A stretch of 64,000 bases of DNA. Source: Oscillospiraceae bacterium (lineage in GTDB: Bacteria; Bacillota; Clostridia; Oscillospirales; CAG-272). The notes beneath the pieces are model-generated. The model saw nothing but the letters and a program-made list of their open reading frames with translations, did not search any database and was not told the origin of the DNA. Within the stretch, counting starts at the first letter, position 1. Every line of letters begins with the position of its first letter. A program made the position numbers and the translations under genes. The stretch is taken from the NCBI GenBank assembly GCA_015064695.1, contig SVRS01000005.1, forward strand, positions 24,709 through 88,708. Reading direction: 5' to 3'. Below, piece by piece: positions 7,763-16,060 of this stretch.

Positions 7763-10102
7763 TTAGCGGGAAAATTGCAGGTGAATGCATTCCCCTGCGG
7801 CCATGTGGGCACGCAGGATAGAGCCGTCGCAGTCCACGGTACGGTCGGCCGAGGGGGGCTCTGCTCCTGCGGGGATGGCCAGCTCCAGGAGCTTTGCGGT
7901 GGTGGCGGTGACGGTGACGTGGGTGAGAGCGCTGTCCCTCCAGGTCATATCGAAGATGAATCCGCCGCGGGATTTCAATCCCTTCACAGAGCCGTTTTTC
8001 CACTCGGCGGGAAGGGCGGGCAGAAGATCCACGATACGGCGGTCGGGGGTACCGCGATGGCTTTGGACGAGCATTTCGTTGATGCCCGCAATACCGCCGA
8101 AGTTACCGTCGATCTGGAAGGGGGGATGGGTGTCAAACAGGTTGTCCTCGGTGCAATGGGCCAGTAGGTAGCGCAGATGGGTCAGGGCCTCGTTGCCGTC
8201 CAAAAGCCTTGCACAGAAGTTGATCGTCCAGGCGCGGGACCAACCTGTGGCACCGCCGCCGTGGGCCAAGCGGCGGGCGATGGTTCGTTTCGCCGCCTCA
8301 AACAGCTCGGGGGTATCGGGGTTGATCTGATCGGAGGGATGAAGAGCGAAAAGGTGGGAAACGTGGCGGTGACCGGGCTCGATTTCCTCATAGTCCTTGT
8401 ACCACTCACAGATGGTGTCATAGCGTTCGCTGATCTTGATGGGAGGAAGCCGATTCAGCACGTCGGACAATTTCACGGCCAGGTCGGTATCCTCTCCCAG
8501 CACCTCGCAGGCATGGATGGTGCGGGTCAAAAGGGCGTAGATGATCTGGGTGTCGATGGTGGCGTGCTGGGTAAAGCGGCTGATCGCTCGTTCGCCCGTG
8601 AGAGGCTCGGTGTAGAAAAAACCGTTTTCGGGAGAGTTGGAGGGAGTGGAGAGGAGAGTGCCGTCGGGGGATTCCGTAAGGAAATCGCAAATGAAGCGGC
8701 AGGAGCCTGTCAGAATGGGGTAGATCTCCCGCAGGTAGGCTTTGTCATTGGTATGCTCGTAATGCTCCCACAGAGAGAGACACATCCAAGGCCCCGCCAT
8801 GGGGAAGAAGCCCCAATCCACGCCGTCGTGGATGCCCGTACGGCCGAATACGTCGGAGGTATGGTTGACGGTCCAGCCGTCAGCGTTGAACAGCTCGCGG
8901 GCGGTGTGGGCCCCGAAATGAGCCAGCATCTTAACGTAGTGGGTGAGGGGAGCTACCGTATCCGAGCAATTCGAGGCCTCGGCAGGCCAATAGTTCATTT
9001 GCAGGTTGATGTTGGTGTGGTAATCCGCGCCCCAGGGAGGACGGAAATCGTGACACCAGATACCCTGCAGGTTGGCGGGGAGAGTGGCGCGCTTGCCTGA
9101 ACTTTCAATGAGCAGATAGCGGCCGAAGTTGTAGTACAGGGTGTAGAGATCGACATCCACGCGGTGGGTTTCCCGAAGGGTTTGCAGGCGGCGGTCGGTG
9201 GGCTCATTGGCAAAGGAAGGTCCCTCCAGCTCCAGCGCCACGTTCGAAAACCATGTCTGATGGTCGCGAATGTGAGTGGCCTTGATCTCATCGTAAGGAA
9301 CGGCCTTGACCCGCTCAATCTGCGCGCGGACGATAGCGCGGTAGTCGATGCTCTCGTCGATGTCAAAGGTTTTTACGTTGTAGTTGGTGGCGCAGGCGCC
9401 CAGCAGAGTGAGGCAGGTGGCGTCCTTCACCTCGGTGTAGTCGTGGTGGTAGACCAGTTGGCCGTCGGTCTGCAGGTTGAGTATGCCGCCGAAGGCCATG
9501 CCCTCGCCGCCCTCACCGTGGGAGGCGGTGGTCTCGTAGATGATGCGGCCGTTCAGAAGCAGGGTGTCGGCGGTGACGGCGCCGGTATAGGCATCCTGCT
9601 TGCGCTTTAGGGTGACGTTGCAGGAGAAGGGGGCCTCGGCCTCAACGCGATGAACCAGAACGTCGTATTCCTCGCTGACGAAGGTTTCACTGAGGAACCC
9701 GGTCCCGTTCTTTTTCCAACGGATGGTGGCAATGGCTTCGGATAGCTCTAATTCCTTGCGGTAGTCGGTGTATTCGCTTTTGTCGGCGTAGTCGATAAAC
9801 AGCTCGCCGAAGCTTTCGTAAAAGCGGACGAAAGGGGGATCGGAAAGGAAGGTATCTCGGCTCATCTCCACGGCCTCCTGCAGGCGTTCCTCGGCAATCA
9901 AGCTGCGGATTTTGGCCAGGGTTTCGGGGGAGGCGTGATATGTTTCGCGAATCTGTCTTCCGCTCCACAGGGATTCCTCGTTGATCTCGATGCATTCTCT
10001 TTGCGGATTCCCGTACAGCATAGCGCCGACACGGCCGTTTCCAAGAGGCAGAGCATGAATCCAATCATCTACGAAACGGTCATACCACAATTTTGTAGAC
10101 AT
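7763..10102 (-). CDS. GH95 alpha-L-fucosidase
   Basis: This 779-residue protein matches glycoside hydrolase family 95 (1,2-alpha-L-fucosidase type; some members are L-galactosidases) along its full length. It begins with WIHALPLGNGRVGAMLYGN and INEESLWSG, as in the family. Counterparts of the Bifidobacterium AfcA active site are visible: the two Asn of TNINLQMNYWPAEASN (about residues 361-363), the acid Glu in SNSPENGFF (about 490), and the Asp in IDGNFGG (about 664). No signal peptide, so it probably acts on imported oligosaccharides. The start at 10102 is set by GGAGGACTTCTC just upstream; a terminator-like hairpin lies immediately before that ribosome binding site. Confidence 0.93.
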   Translation of the reverse strand: MSTKLWYDRFVDDWIHALPLGNGRVGAMLYGNPQRECIEINEESLWSGRQIRETYHASPETLAKIRSLIAEERLQEAVEMSRDTFLSDPPFVRFYESFGELFIDYADKSEYTDYRKELELSEAIATIRWKKNGTGFLSETFVSEEYDVLVHRVEAEAPFSCNVTLKRKQDAYTGAVTADTLLLNGRIIYETTASHGEGGEGMAFGGILNLQTDGQLVYHHDYTEVKDATCLTLLGACATNYNVKTFDIDESIDYRAIVRAQIERVKAVPYDEIKATHIRDHQTWFSNVALELEGPSFANEPTDRRLQTLRETHRVDVDLYTLYYNFGRYLLIESSGKRATLPANLQGIWCHDFRPPWGADYHTNINLQMNYWPAEASNCSDTVAPLTHYVKMLAHFGAHTARELFNADGWTVNHTSDVFGRTGIHDGVDWGFFPMAGPWMCLSLWEHYEHTNDKAYLREIYPILTGSCRFICDFLTESPDGTLLSTPSNSPENGFFYTEPLTGERAISRFTQHATIDTQIIYALLTRTIHACEVLGEDTDLAVKLSDVLNRLPPIKISERYDTICEWYKDYEEIEPGHRHVSHLFALHPSDQINPDTPELFEAAKRTIARRLAHGGGATGWSRAWTINFCARLLDGNEALTHLRYLLAHCTEDNLFDTHPPFQIDGNFGGIAGINEMLVQSHRGTPDRRIVDLLPALPAEWKNGSVKGLKSRGGFIFDMTWRDSALTHVTVTATTAKLLELAIPAGAEPPSADRTVDCDGSILRAHMAAGECIHLQFSR

Positions 10103-10131
10103 GAGAAGTCCTCCTTGGTGGCGTAATATTG

Positions 10132-10230
10132 AAAAAATGAACGGCGAGAAGACCCGTACACGGTATTCCTCTCGCCGTTTGTGTATTGGAACCTCAGAAT
10201 CGTCTGACACGCAGTGACTTCTGAGGTTCC
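10132..10230 (-). terminator. Twin hairpins between GH38 and GH95; the second is terminator-like
   Basis: Reading the minus strand after the GH38 stop there is first a 12-bp stem (GGAACCTCAGAA / TTCTGAGGTTCC), then a 10-bp stem (AACGGCGAGA / TCTCGCCGTT) followed by CATTTTTTC. The T-run ends only about 30 nt before the GH95 ATG, so GH95 is expressed by read-through or from an unseen promoter. Confidence 0.7.
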
Positions 10231-10239
10231 GACGTGTGT

Positions 10240-13200
10240 TTAACCGTGATATTTGTAAACGTGCATCTGGTAGATTCGGCAGGTCTTATCGAAGCCGGGA
10301 GTGGGACGGGTGATGTAAATGCGAACGTAGCGAGCATTTACGGGTGCGAACTCGTGGATGGTCCAGTAGTCGTGGTTTTCCTGAACGTCCTCCAGTAGGG
10401 TCCAGTCATCCTCCTCCGAGGCACGGCACTCCAGGCGGAAGGTTACGGTGCTGTCGCAGTGATCCTCGTACTCGCCGCAGTGCTCGGCCAGGATCTTGTG
10501 AATGGGGGTGATCTCACCCAGATCTACTTCCAGCCAGCCGAAATGCTGGTCATTGATCTCGCCAGCCCACTTGTCGGCGGAGGTACCGTTGAAGGCGTGG
10601 TCGGGCGTTTCATGCTCGAAGCGATAGGTGTGAGAGCGGCAGGGCTTGCGGAGGGCTACGTTTTCGCCCAGCTTGGTGAACACGGCGTGGATCTCACAGT
10701 CGCTCTTGCCGATGCGGACCAGGGCCTGTACGTCATCCTGCCACAGGATGTCGGCGGTTCCGCCGAAGCCCTCAAATACGCCGTTTTCGTTGCAACGCAG
10801 GGATTTAACACGGATGAGATCGCCCTCGTGGTAGAAGCCGGAGCCAACCATGTTCACAGCGGTGAAGTGGTAGAGGGGGCCCTCCTTCTCCTTCACGTAG
10901 TCGTAGAGAGGAGCGGTGGGCAGAACGCTCTGCCGCTCGTCGGAGATGGCGGTGATGGCCGTAACCAGGATGCGCTCATCCTCGGGAAGGGTGATGCTGT
11001 CGGCGCCATTCACGTCGATGACGTACTTGAAGATATTGGCGAATTTGTAAGGACGGTCGCCGTCCTTGTCGTGGGTGTGGGAGTAGCTGACGGCCACGGG
11101 CTCACGGTTGATATAGGCCTGTGTGCCACAGGCGATGAGATCCCAGGCTCCTACGTCGGCGCTGAAATCACGAATTGTGACGGGAGTACCGCAAAGCTCG
11201 GTCTGCACGTCGCCGTTGGCGGAGGCGGCCAGGATGGCAACCTTACGGGTGCCTGCGGGGAGGGTGACCGTCTGTCCGCGGCAGATGACGGCGTTGGCCT
11301 CGCCGGGGTTGCCCAGCTTGAATTGCAGGCCTCCGCAGGAGAGGACCGCCTCGTACAGCTCCTCAGGGATGGAGATGCCCTGACCGAACTCACCGGCCGT
11401 CAGATCGGAGGCGGGGGAGGTGACGCGAGTGTTGTATGCCAGGGAAACGGGCGTACCAACGTGATCCTCGGCCTTGCGACCTGCAACGGTCAGAGCGAAG
11501 GTCTTGACGGCGTAGGGGGTCATATCGAAGGTAAGACCGCTCTCGTCAAAGGCTACAGGGGTATTACCCTCCTCGTAGCCGTTGGTTTCCACGGCCGAAA
11601 GGATGGAAGCGGCCAGGGTGAGGCGCACGTTCTTTTGCTCTACGGCGGAGGTGCTTTGCACGCGGACGATCAAGCGGTCGCCCTTTTCCTCCTCCTTGAT
11701 GCAACGGATGGTGACCTCGGGGGTATTGGTGTCAGCGAAGGAGAGGGCGAAGCCTTCACCCTCGTGCTTCTGTACCGTGAAGCCCAGCAAGGGGGTGTTC
11801 AGACATTCTGCCTCGGCGGAGATGCCGTCACGGGTCGCGCCGTGAGAGGTGATGGCGTAGCGGAAGAGATTCTTGCCGTGATCCTGCCAGTTTTGGGCGG
11901 AGAAGGACTTGAACTCGTCGATGGGGGTATGGATGAGGGAGAGGCGGAGGGTGTTATCGTTGGGCTTTTCCATGCCGTACTTACAGTCGTTCAGAATGGA
12001 CACGCCGAAGGAGCCGTCGGGCTCGGAGAGGTCAGCCCACTGGTGGACGCAGTGCTGGAAGTAGGGATAGGAATCGGTATTTCCGGCCTCCTGGACACCC
12101 AGGCCCAGGTCAAAGGATGCGGTGGGGTTGGAAACCGTCAAGGGGAAGCCAGCCGACAGGAAGGATTTGAGGTTGTGCCAATCCACGTTGTTATCCACGT
12201 TGACACGCTGACCGCCTGCGGTGAGGTAAATTGTCTGGACGTACTCAGAGTCGCTGGGGGCGTTGCTCTCGCGACGGATGACCTTGATGGCCACGACGGC
12301 GGGACCCTTTTCCACGATCTCCATGGAAAGCTTGCCACCTACGTCGGTGAAGGGAAGCTTGGTGTCCTCGTACTTGATCTCCCAAGAGGGCCATACGACG
12401 TTGTTATCCTCGCGAATGCCCAGGGTAGAGGGAGCGGCCAGCAGCTCGCGTTTGTTCTGCTTGTCGAAGATGGAGGCGATCTGACCCTCGGAGTTCAGCT
12501 CCACGCGGTAGCGGGCGTTCTCCAAGCTGTTCTCGGATACGGACAGATCGGTGGGGAGGGTGCAGTCGTTCTCCGATGCCACCACGTTGAATACGGTAAA
12601 GCTGACGGGAGCTACCTCGGCCACGAAGAGGACCACGGGACTGCCGTCGATCTCGGATATCGAACACTGGGAAGGAACCTCCGAGCCGTCTGCGGTATAT
12701 ACGCGGGCGTGCTTGGCGCCTGCGGGCAGGGGGGCAGAGACCAGGTCGGCACGGGCAAAGCTGACAGGGTTATAGACCACGACGGGCTCACCCGAGACAT
12801 TGGTGTTCAGGGCAGAGGCCACGGCATCAACGGAGGCGGTCATTTCATCGGCCAGGACGTTCTGGGCGATGACGTAATCGTTGAAGGTGAAGAGGTAGGC
12901 CTCCAGGCGGGAGGTGCCTGGGAGATCGTCGTGGAACTGGTGCCAGAGGAACATCTTCCAGGCGAAGTCCAGGCGCTCCTTGGGGTAGCTGGCCTTACCC
13001 AGCCACTTGGCCATGCTGGCGGCCCGCTCGACGGCGTCGGCGGACAGCTCACACTTGCGGTTCCAGCGCTTGCTGATGGTGCGGGAGGTGAGGGTGCCGT
13101 AGCCGTGGGGGATATGGAGGTGTCCGCGGTAGGTGGGGAGGGCATCGATCTGCTCGGGGGTCAGCTCGTTGAAGATCTGATCCGTGGAGGCGGAAATCAC

Positions 13201-14010
13201 CTCAAAGGGCTTGTCCTCGCCGTTCTGCTCCACGGCCTCGTTGAGGACGCGGATAGAGCCCTCTGTGGGGGCACCGCCGAAGTCGCCCACGCCGTAGTAC
13301 ATCATGTGAGCGGGAACGCCTGCGTGGGTGATGTTGTGGTTGATGCGGTCCATGTAGGAAGCTCGCTCGTGGAAGGGGGTGGCATCACCGTCCAGAGAGG
13401 TGGTGTAGCCGCCCGGGAGCAGAGAGCCGACAACGTAGTTCCCGTCGGGGCCGACCCACTTACCCAGATCCATACGGGGAGAGTCATCATTGGGCATGGG
13501 AACCGAGGCGGTGCCGTCGTCGTGAAGGATGGGGGCGCCAAGACCCCAGAACAGCTTTTGGGTGGAGAAGCCCTTCAGACCCATATGGGCGGCGATGGAG
13601 GGGAGGGAGTAGCGGAAGCCGAAGCAATCGGTGAGGAAGATATCCGTGCTTTTCTTGCCGAACTCCGACTCAAAAAAGCCGTTGCCCAGGAGGATCTGGC
13701 GCATGTAGGCCTCGGAGGAGGGAACGTTGGTATCGCTGGCATCCCACTGGCTTCCGGCCACGTTCCAGCGGCCCTCGGCCACGTAGTCCTTGATCTGGGC
13801 GTATTCCTCGGGGTAATACTCCTTAGCCAGCTTGTAGCGGAAGGCTCCCTCGAAGTTCATGCGGTAGTGGGGATATTTCTTGAAGAGCTCAAGATTATCG
13901 AGCAGGGTATTTCGCATATATTCGCGGATAGTGGTTTGGATGGTCCAGTTCCACTGCGTGTCCAGGTGGGGAGTGGACACCACGTATAGCTTTTTTTTCT
14001 GCTTATCCAT
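10240..14010 (-). CDS. GH38 alpha-mannosidase with C-terminal CBM32-like domain
   Basis: This 1256-residue enzyme has the GH38 zinc site HLDTQWNW at residues 15-22, a nucleophile region FLTDCFGFRYSLP near 125, a helical domain with FLWHQFHDDLPGTS near 345, and the long beta-sandwich C-terminal half of the family. The last 140 residues (RKPCRSHTYRFE through VNARYVRIYITR) look like an F5/8-type C or CBM32 sugar-binding module, which makes the protein longer than a plain GH38. It would release mannose from alpha-mannosides such as N-glycan fragments. No signal peptide. The antisense strand is open for over 1100 codons, an effect of high third-position GC. Confidence 0.93.
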   Translation of the reverse strand: MDKQKKKLYVVSTPHLDTQWNWTIQTTIREYMRNTLLDNLELFKKYPHYRMNFEGAFRYKLAKEYYPEEYAQIKDYVAEGRWNVAGSQWDASDTNVPSSEAYMRQILLGNGFFESEFGKKSTDIFLTDCFGFRYSLPSIAAHMGLKGFSTQKLFWGLGAPILHDDGTASVPMPNDDSPRMDLGKWVGPDGNYVVGSLLPGGYTTSLDGDATPFHERASYMDRINHNITHAGVPAHMMYYGVGDFGGAPTEGSIRVLNEAVEQNGEDKPFEVISASTDQIFNELTPEQIDALPTYRGHLHIPHGYGTLTSRTISKRWNRKCELSADAVERAASMAKWLGKASYPKERLDFAWKMFLWHQFHDDLPGTSRLEAYLFTFNDYVIAQNVLADEMTASVDAVASALNTNVSGEPVVVYNPVSFARADLVSAPLPAGAKHARVYTADGSEVPSQCSISEIDGSPVVLFVAEVAPVSFTVFNVVASENDCTLPTDLSVSENSLENARYRVELNSEGQIASIFDKQNKRELLAAPSTLGIREDNNVVWPSWEIKYEDTKLPFTDVGGKLSMEIVEKGPAVVAIKVIRRESNAPSDSEYVQTIYLTAGGQRVNVDNNVDWHNLKSFLSAGFPLTVSNPTASFDLGLGVQEAGNTDSYPYFQHCVHQWADLSEPDGSFGVSILNDCKYGMEKPNDNTLRLSLIHTPIDEFKSFSAQNWQDHGKNLFRYAITSHGATRDGISAEAECLNTPLLGFTVQKHEGEGFALSFADTNTPEVTIRCIKEEEKGDRLIVRVQSTSAVEQKNVRLTLAASILSAVETNGYEEGNTPVAFDESGLTFDMTPYAVKTFALTVAGRKAEDHVGTPVSLAYNTRVTSPASDLTAGEFGQGISIPEELYEAVLSCGGLQFKLGNPGEANAVICRGQTVTLPAGTRKVAILAASANGDVQTELCGTPVTIRDFSADVGAWDLIACGTQAYINREPVAVSYSHTHDKDGDRPYKFANIFKYVIDVNGADSITLPEDERILVTAITAISDERQSVLPTAPLYDYVKEKEGPLYHFTAVNMVGSGFYHEGDLIRVKSLRCNENGVFEGFGGTADILWQDDVQALVRIGKSDCEIHAVFTKLGENVALRKPCRSHTYRFEHETPDHAFNGTSADKWAGEINDQHFGWLEVDLGEITPIHKILAEHCGEYEDHCDSTVTFRLECRASEEDDWTLLEDVQENHDYWTIHEFAPVNARYVRIYITRPTPGFDKTCRIYQMHVYKYHG

Positions 14011-14042
14011 GAGAGGTCCCTTTCTTTGTGCATATGCTACAC

Positions 14043-14078
14043 GGCTGACCGCGGGGATGCATAACCCCGCGGTCAGCC
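14043..14078 (-). terminator. Strong 14-bp hairpin between a phosphatase-like gene and GH38
   Basis: A perfect 14-bp stem (GGCTGACCGCGGGG / CCCCGCGGTCAGCC) lies between the stop at 14094 and the GH38 start at 14010. It has no T-run, so it may stabilise or process the operon mRNA rather than end it. Confidence 0.5.
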
Positions 14079-14093
14079 AATGGAATTTATTCG

Positions 14094-14903
14094 TTATTCG
14101 GCAAACATGCCCTCGGGCAGATAAGACTGCCAGTTCGCGTTGGCAGGGACACCCAGGGCGTGGGTGACCATGGCGGGAATACTGCGGGTCTGCATGAAGG
14201 GAACCTTCACGTTGTTGACGGTCTTACCGACGGCTACGAAGAATACGAACTTCTCCTCGTCGGTATCGGTGCCGTGGCCGCGGCCGTAGCCGCCGTGATC
14301 AGCGGTGACGATGAACAGGGTATCCTCCAGAATACCTGCCTCGCGGTAGGCCTCGTAGATGCGGCCTGCGTAACCGTCACAGACGTTGATCTGGTTCAGA
14401 TGCAGCTCGGAGCCGTAGCCGTGAGCATGGCCTGCGCCGTCCACCGAGTCGAACTGGATGAACAGGAAGTTGGGCTTCTGAGTCTTGACGTAGTCGCAGA
14501 TGCGCGCGCAGAGACCCTCGTCATCACCGGTGTCCTTGGTGGTCTGCTCGTCATCAACCAAGCCGTAGTTGATGGGGTTCCAGTTGGAGAAGCAACCGAG
14601 AACTGCGTTGGGCATACCGTCACGGATGATGCGGTACAGGGTGGGATGCTCGTCGGTGGCGAGAGAGTGGGGAGCGGCGCTCAGCTTATCGTTGTGGAGA
14701 CCGTGGATCTTGGAGGTGACGCCCATGAGCATGGTGGCCCAGCACTGAGCGGAGTCGGTGGGAACGGCAGTCAGGCAGGTGTCGCAGCTATAACCAATCT
14801 CCATGAGCTTGCGGATGTTGGGCGCGCAGTTCTCGTCCTTGCGATAGAAATTGCCTGCACCGTCGATGCCTACGATAACAACGTGCTTGTATGTAAATGC
14901 CAT
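14094..14903 (-). CDS. Alkaline-phosphatase-superfamily hydrolase, paralogue A
   Basis: This 269-residue protein starts HVVIVGIDGAGNFYR (first metal Asp) and has LTAVPTDSAQCWATMLMG around residue 47, where a superfamily nucleophile is expected, FIQFDSVDGAGHAHGYG near 152 and VTADHGGYGRGHG near 205. These His and Asp clusters are typical of the two-metal phosphatase, phosphodiesterase and sulfatase superfamily. No signal peptide. It is clearly paralogous to the next gene upstream (14997-15791); both share FYR, CW, FNWNPIN-like and DSVDGAGH blocks. Substrate unknown; its neighbours suggest a phosphorylated or sulfated sugar. Confidence 0.78.
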   Translation of the reverse strand: MAFTYKHVVIVGIDGAGNFYRKDENCAPNIRKLMEIGYSCDTCLTAVPTDSAQCWATMLMGVTSKIHGLHNDKLSAAPHSLATDEHPTLYRIIRDGMPNAVLGCFSNWNPINYGLVDDEQTTKDTGDDEGLCARICDYVKTQKPNFLFIQFDSVDGAGHAHGYGSELHLNQINVCDGYAGRIYEAYREAGILEDTLFIVTADHGGYGRGHGTDTDEEKFVFFVAVGKTVNNVKVPFMQTRSIPAMVTHALGVPANANWQSYLPEGMFAE

Positions 14904-14996
14904 GATGATGTTCTCCTTATGAAGTGTTTGAAGCTTTGAGGGGGTGCCGGGAGCTTGTCAAAAGCTCCTTGGGTGATGGCGGAGCGAAGTCCTCGA

Positions 14997-15791
14997 TTAT
15001 TCGGTGAACAGACCCTCGGGAACGACTGCCTGCCATGCGGGATTGCCCTCAACGCCCAGCGCGTGGGTAACGATGGCGGGAATGTCCTTGACCTGCATAT
15101 CCACGTTTGCGCCCTTGTTGATCGTCTTACCGGCGGCGGCGAAGAATACGTACTTCTCCTCGTCGGTGATACCGCCGTGGCCGTGATCCCAACCGCCGTG
15201 GTCAGCGGTTACGCAGAACAGACCGTCCTCCAGCATACCGGCCTCACGGCATGCCTCGTAGATGCGGCCGGTGTAGCCGTCTACGGTGTCCAGCTGCTCA
15301 AGGTGCTTCTCGGTGCCGTAGCCGAAGGAGTGGCCGGCGCCATCCACGGAGTCAAACTGTACGAACAGGAAGGTGGGCTTCTCTGCCTTGATGTAATCGC
15401 AGATGGTATCGGTCATGGGGCCGTCGTGGTTGGTGCCCTGAGTGGTAGCGGCATCGTCCACGATGCCGAAGTTGATGGGATTCCAGCAGCAGAAGGAGCC
15501 CATTTTTGCCTCGGGCATGGCCTTGCGGATCCAGGTGAACACGGAGGGATACTTGCCGTGGTAGGGGGTGCTGGAAACGATGCCGTTGGTCAACTGGTGC
15601 AGGTCCGGCAGTACGCCCAGGAGCATGGAGCCCCAGCACTCGGCGGAGATGGTGGGAATGGACGTCAGGCACATATCGGTGCCGGCGCCTTCTGCAAAAA
15701 TACGGCGAATGGTGGGCGCTTTGGCGTTGCGGTAAAAGTTGCCTGCGCCATCAATACCGATGACGATCACGTGCTTGTAGGTGTAAGACAT
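14997..15791 (-). CDS. Alkaline-phosphatase-superfamily hydrolase, paralogue B
   Basis: This 264-residue tandem paralogue of the 14094-14903 gene has the same layout: VIGIDGAGNFYR at the N-terminus, TSIPTISAECWGSMLLG, FVQFDSVDGAGHSFGYG and VTADHGGWDHGHGG. The start at 15791 is fixed by AAGGAGGACACCGCT; the frame is open further upstream, but that region holds the LamG terminator. Tandem duplication with retained metal ligands suggests two related substrates. The genes are 93 nt apart and probably co-transcribed with GH38. Confidence 0.78.
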   Translation of the reverse strand: MSYTYKHVIVIGIDGAGNFYRNAKAPTIRRIFAEGAGTDMCLTSIPTISAECWGSMLLGVLPDLHQLTNGIVSSTPYHGKYPSVFTWIRKAMPEAKMGSFCCWNPINFGIVDDAATTQGTNHDGPMTDTICDYIKAEKPTFLFVQFDSVDGAGHSFGYGTEKHLEQLDTVDGYTGRIYEACREAGMLEDGLFCVTADHGGWDHGHGGITDEEKYVFFAAAGKTINKGANVDMQVKDIPAIVTHALGVEGNPAWQAVVPEGLFTE

Positions 15792-15888
15792 AGCGGTGTC
15801 CTCCTTGATTATGCATACATTCGTTCGTTTCGCCCGGGGGCGAACCACGCCCTCCGATTCCATTCGGAGAGTCTGGTTTGACTCCGGT

Positions 15889-15946
15889 AAAAAAGGGGAG
15901 GCCTGTACCCACGGAATTTTCGTAAAATCCGAAGAGTACAAGCCTC
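15889..15946 (-). terminator. Terminator of the LamG surface-protein gene
   Basis: On the minus strand an 11-bp outer stem (GAGGCTTGTAC / GTACAGGCCTC, one mismatch) with an inner A/T stem is followed by CCCTTTTTT. It lies in the 270-nt gap between the LamG gene and the hydrolase pair. Confidence 0.75.
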
Positions 15947-16006
15947 TGAGTCATGGTGGCTTTATTATGTTATGTAGGGGGGACATACCATAAACTCGCC
16001 GGGTTT

Positions 16007-16035
16007 GGATCATGCGGCGGGGCGCCGCATGATCC
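16007..16035 (-). other. 13-bp hairpin just after the LamG stop
   Basis: A perfect inverted repeat (GGATCATGCGGCG / CGCCGCATGATCC) with a 3-nt loop starts 26 nt after the stop codon. No T-run follows, so it probably protects the mRNA 3' end ahead of the real terminator at 15889-15946. Confidence 0.5.
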
Positions 16036-16060
16036 GATTGAATTGGTAAAAAGGGTTAAA

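Noticed and set aside
10459..13989. A very long open frame antisense to the GH38 gene, and similar ones opposite GH95, GH3 and other genes
   Set aside because: They mirror GC-rich third positions of the real genes, have low-complexity Gly/Val/Asp-rich translations and no ribosome binding sites or family motifs.
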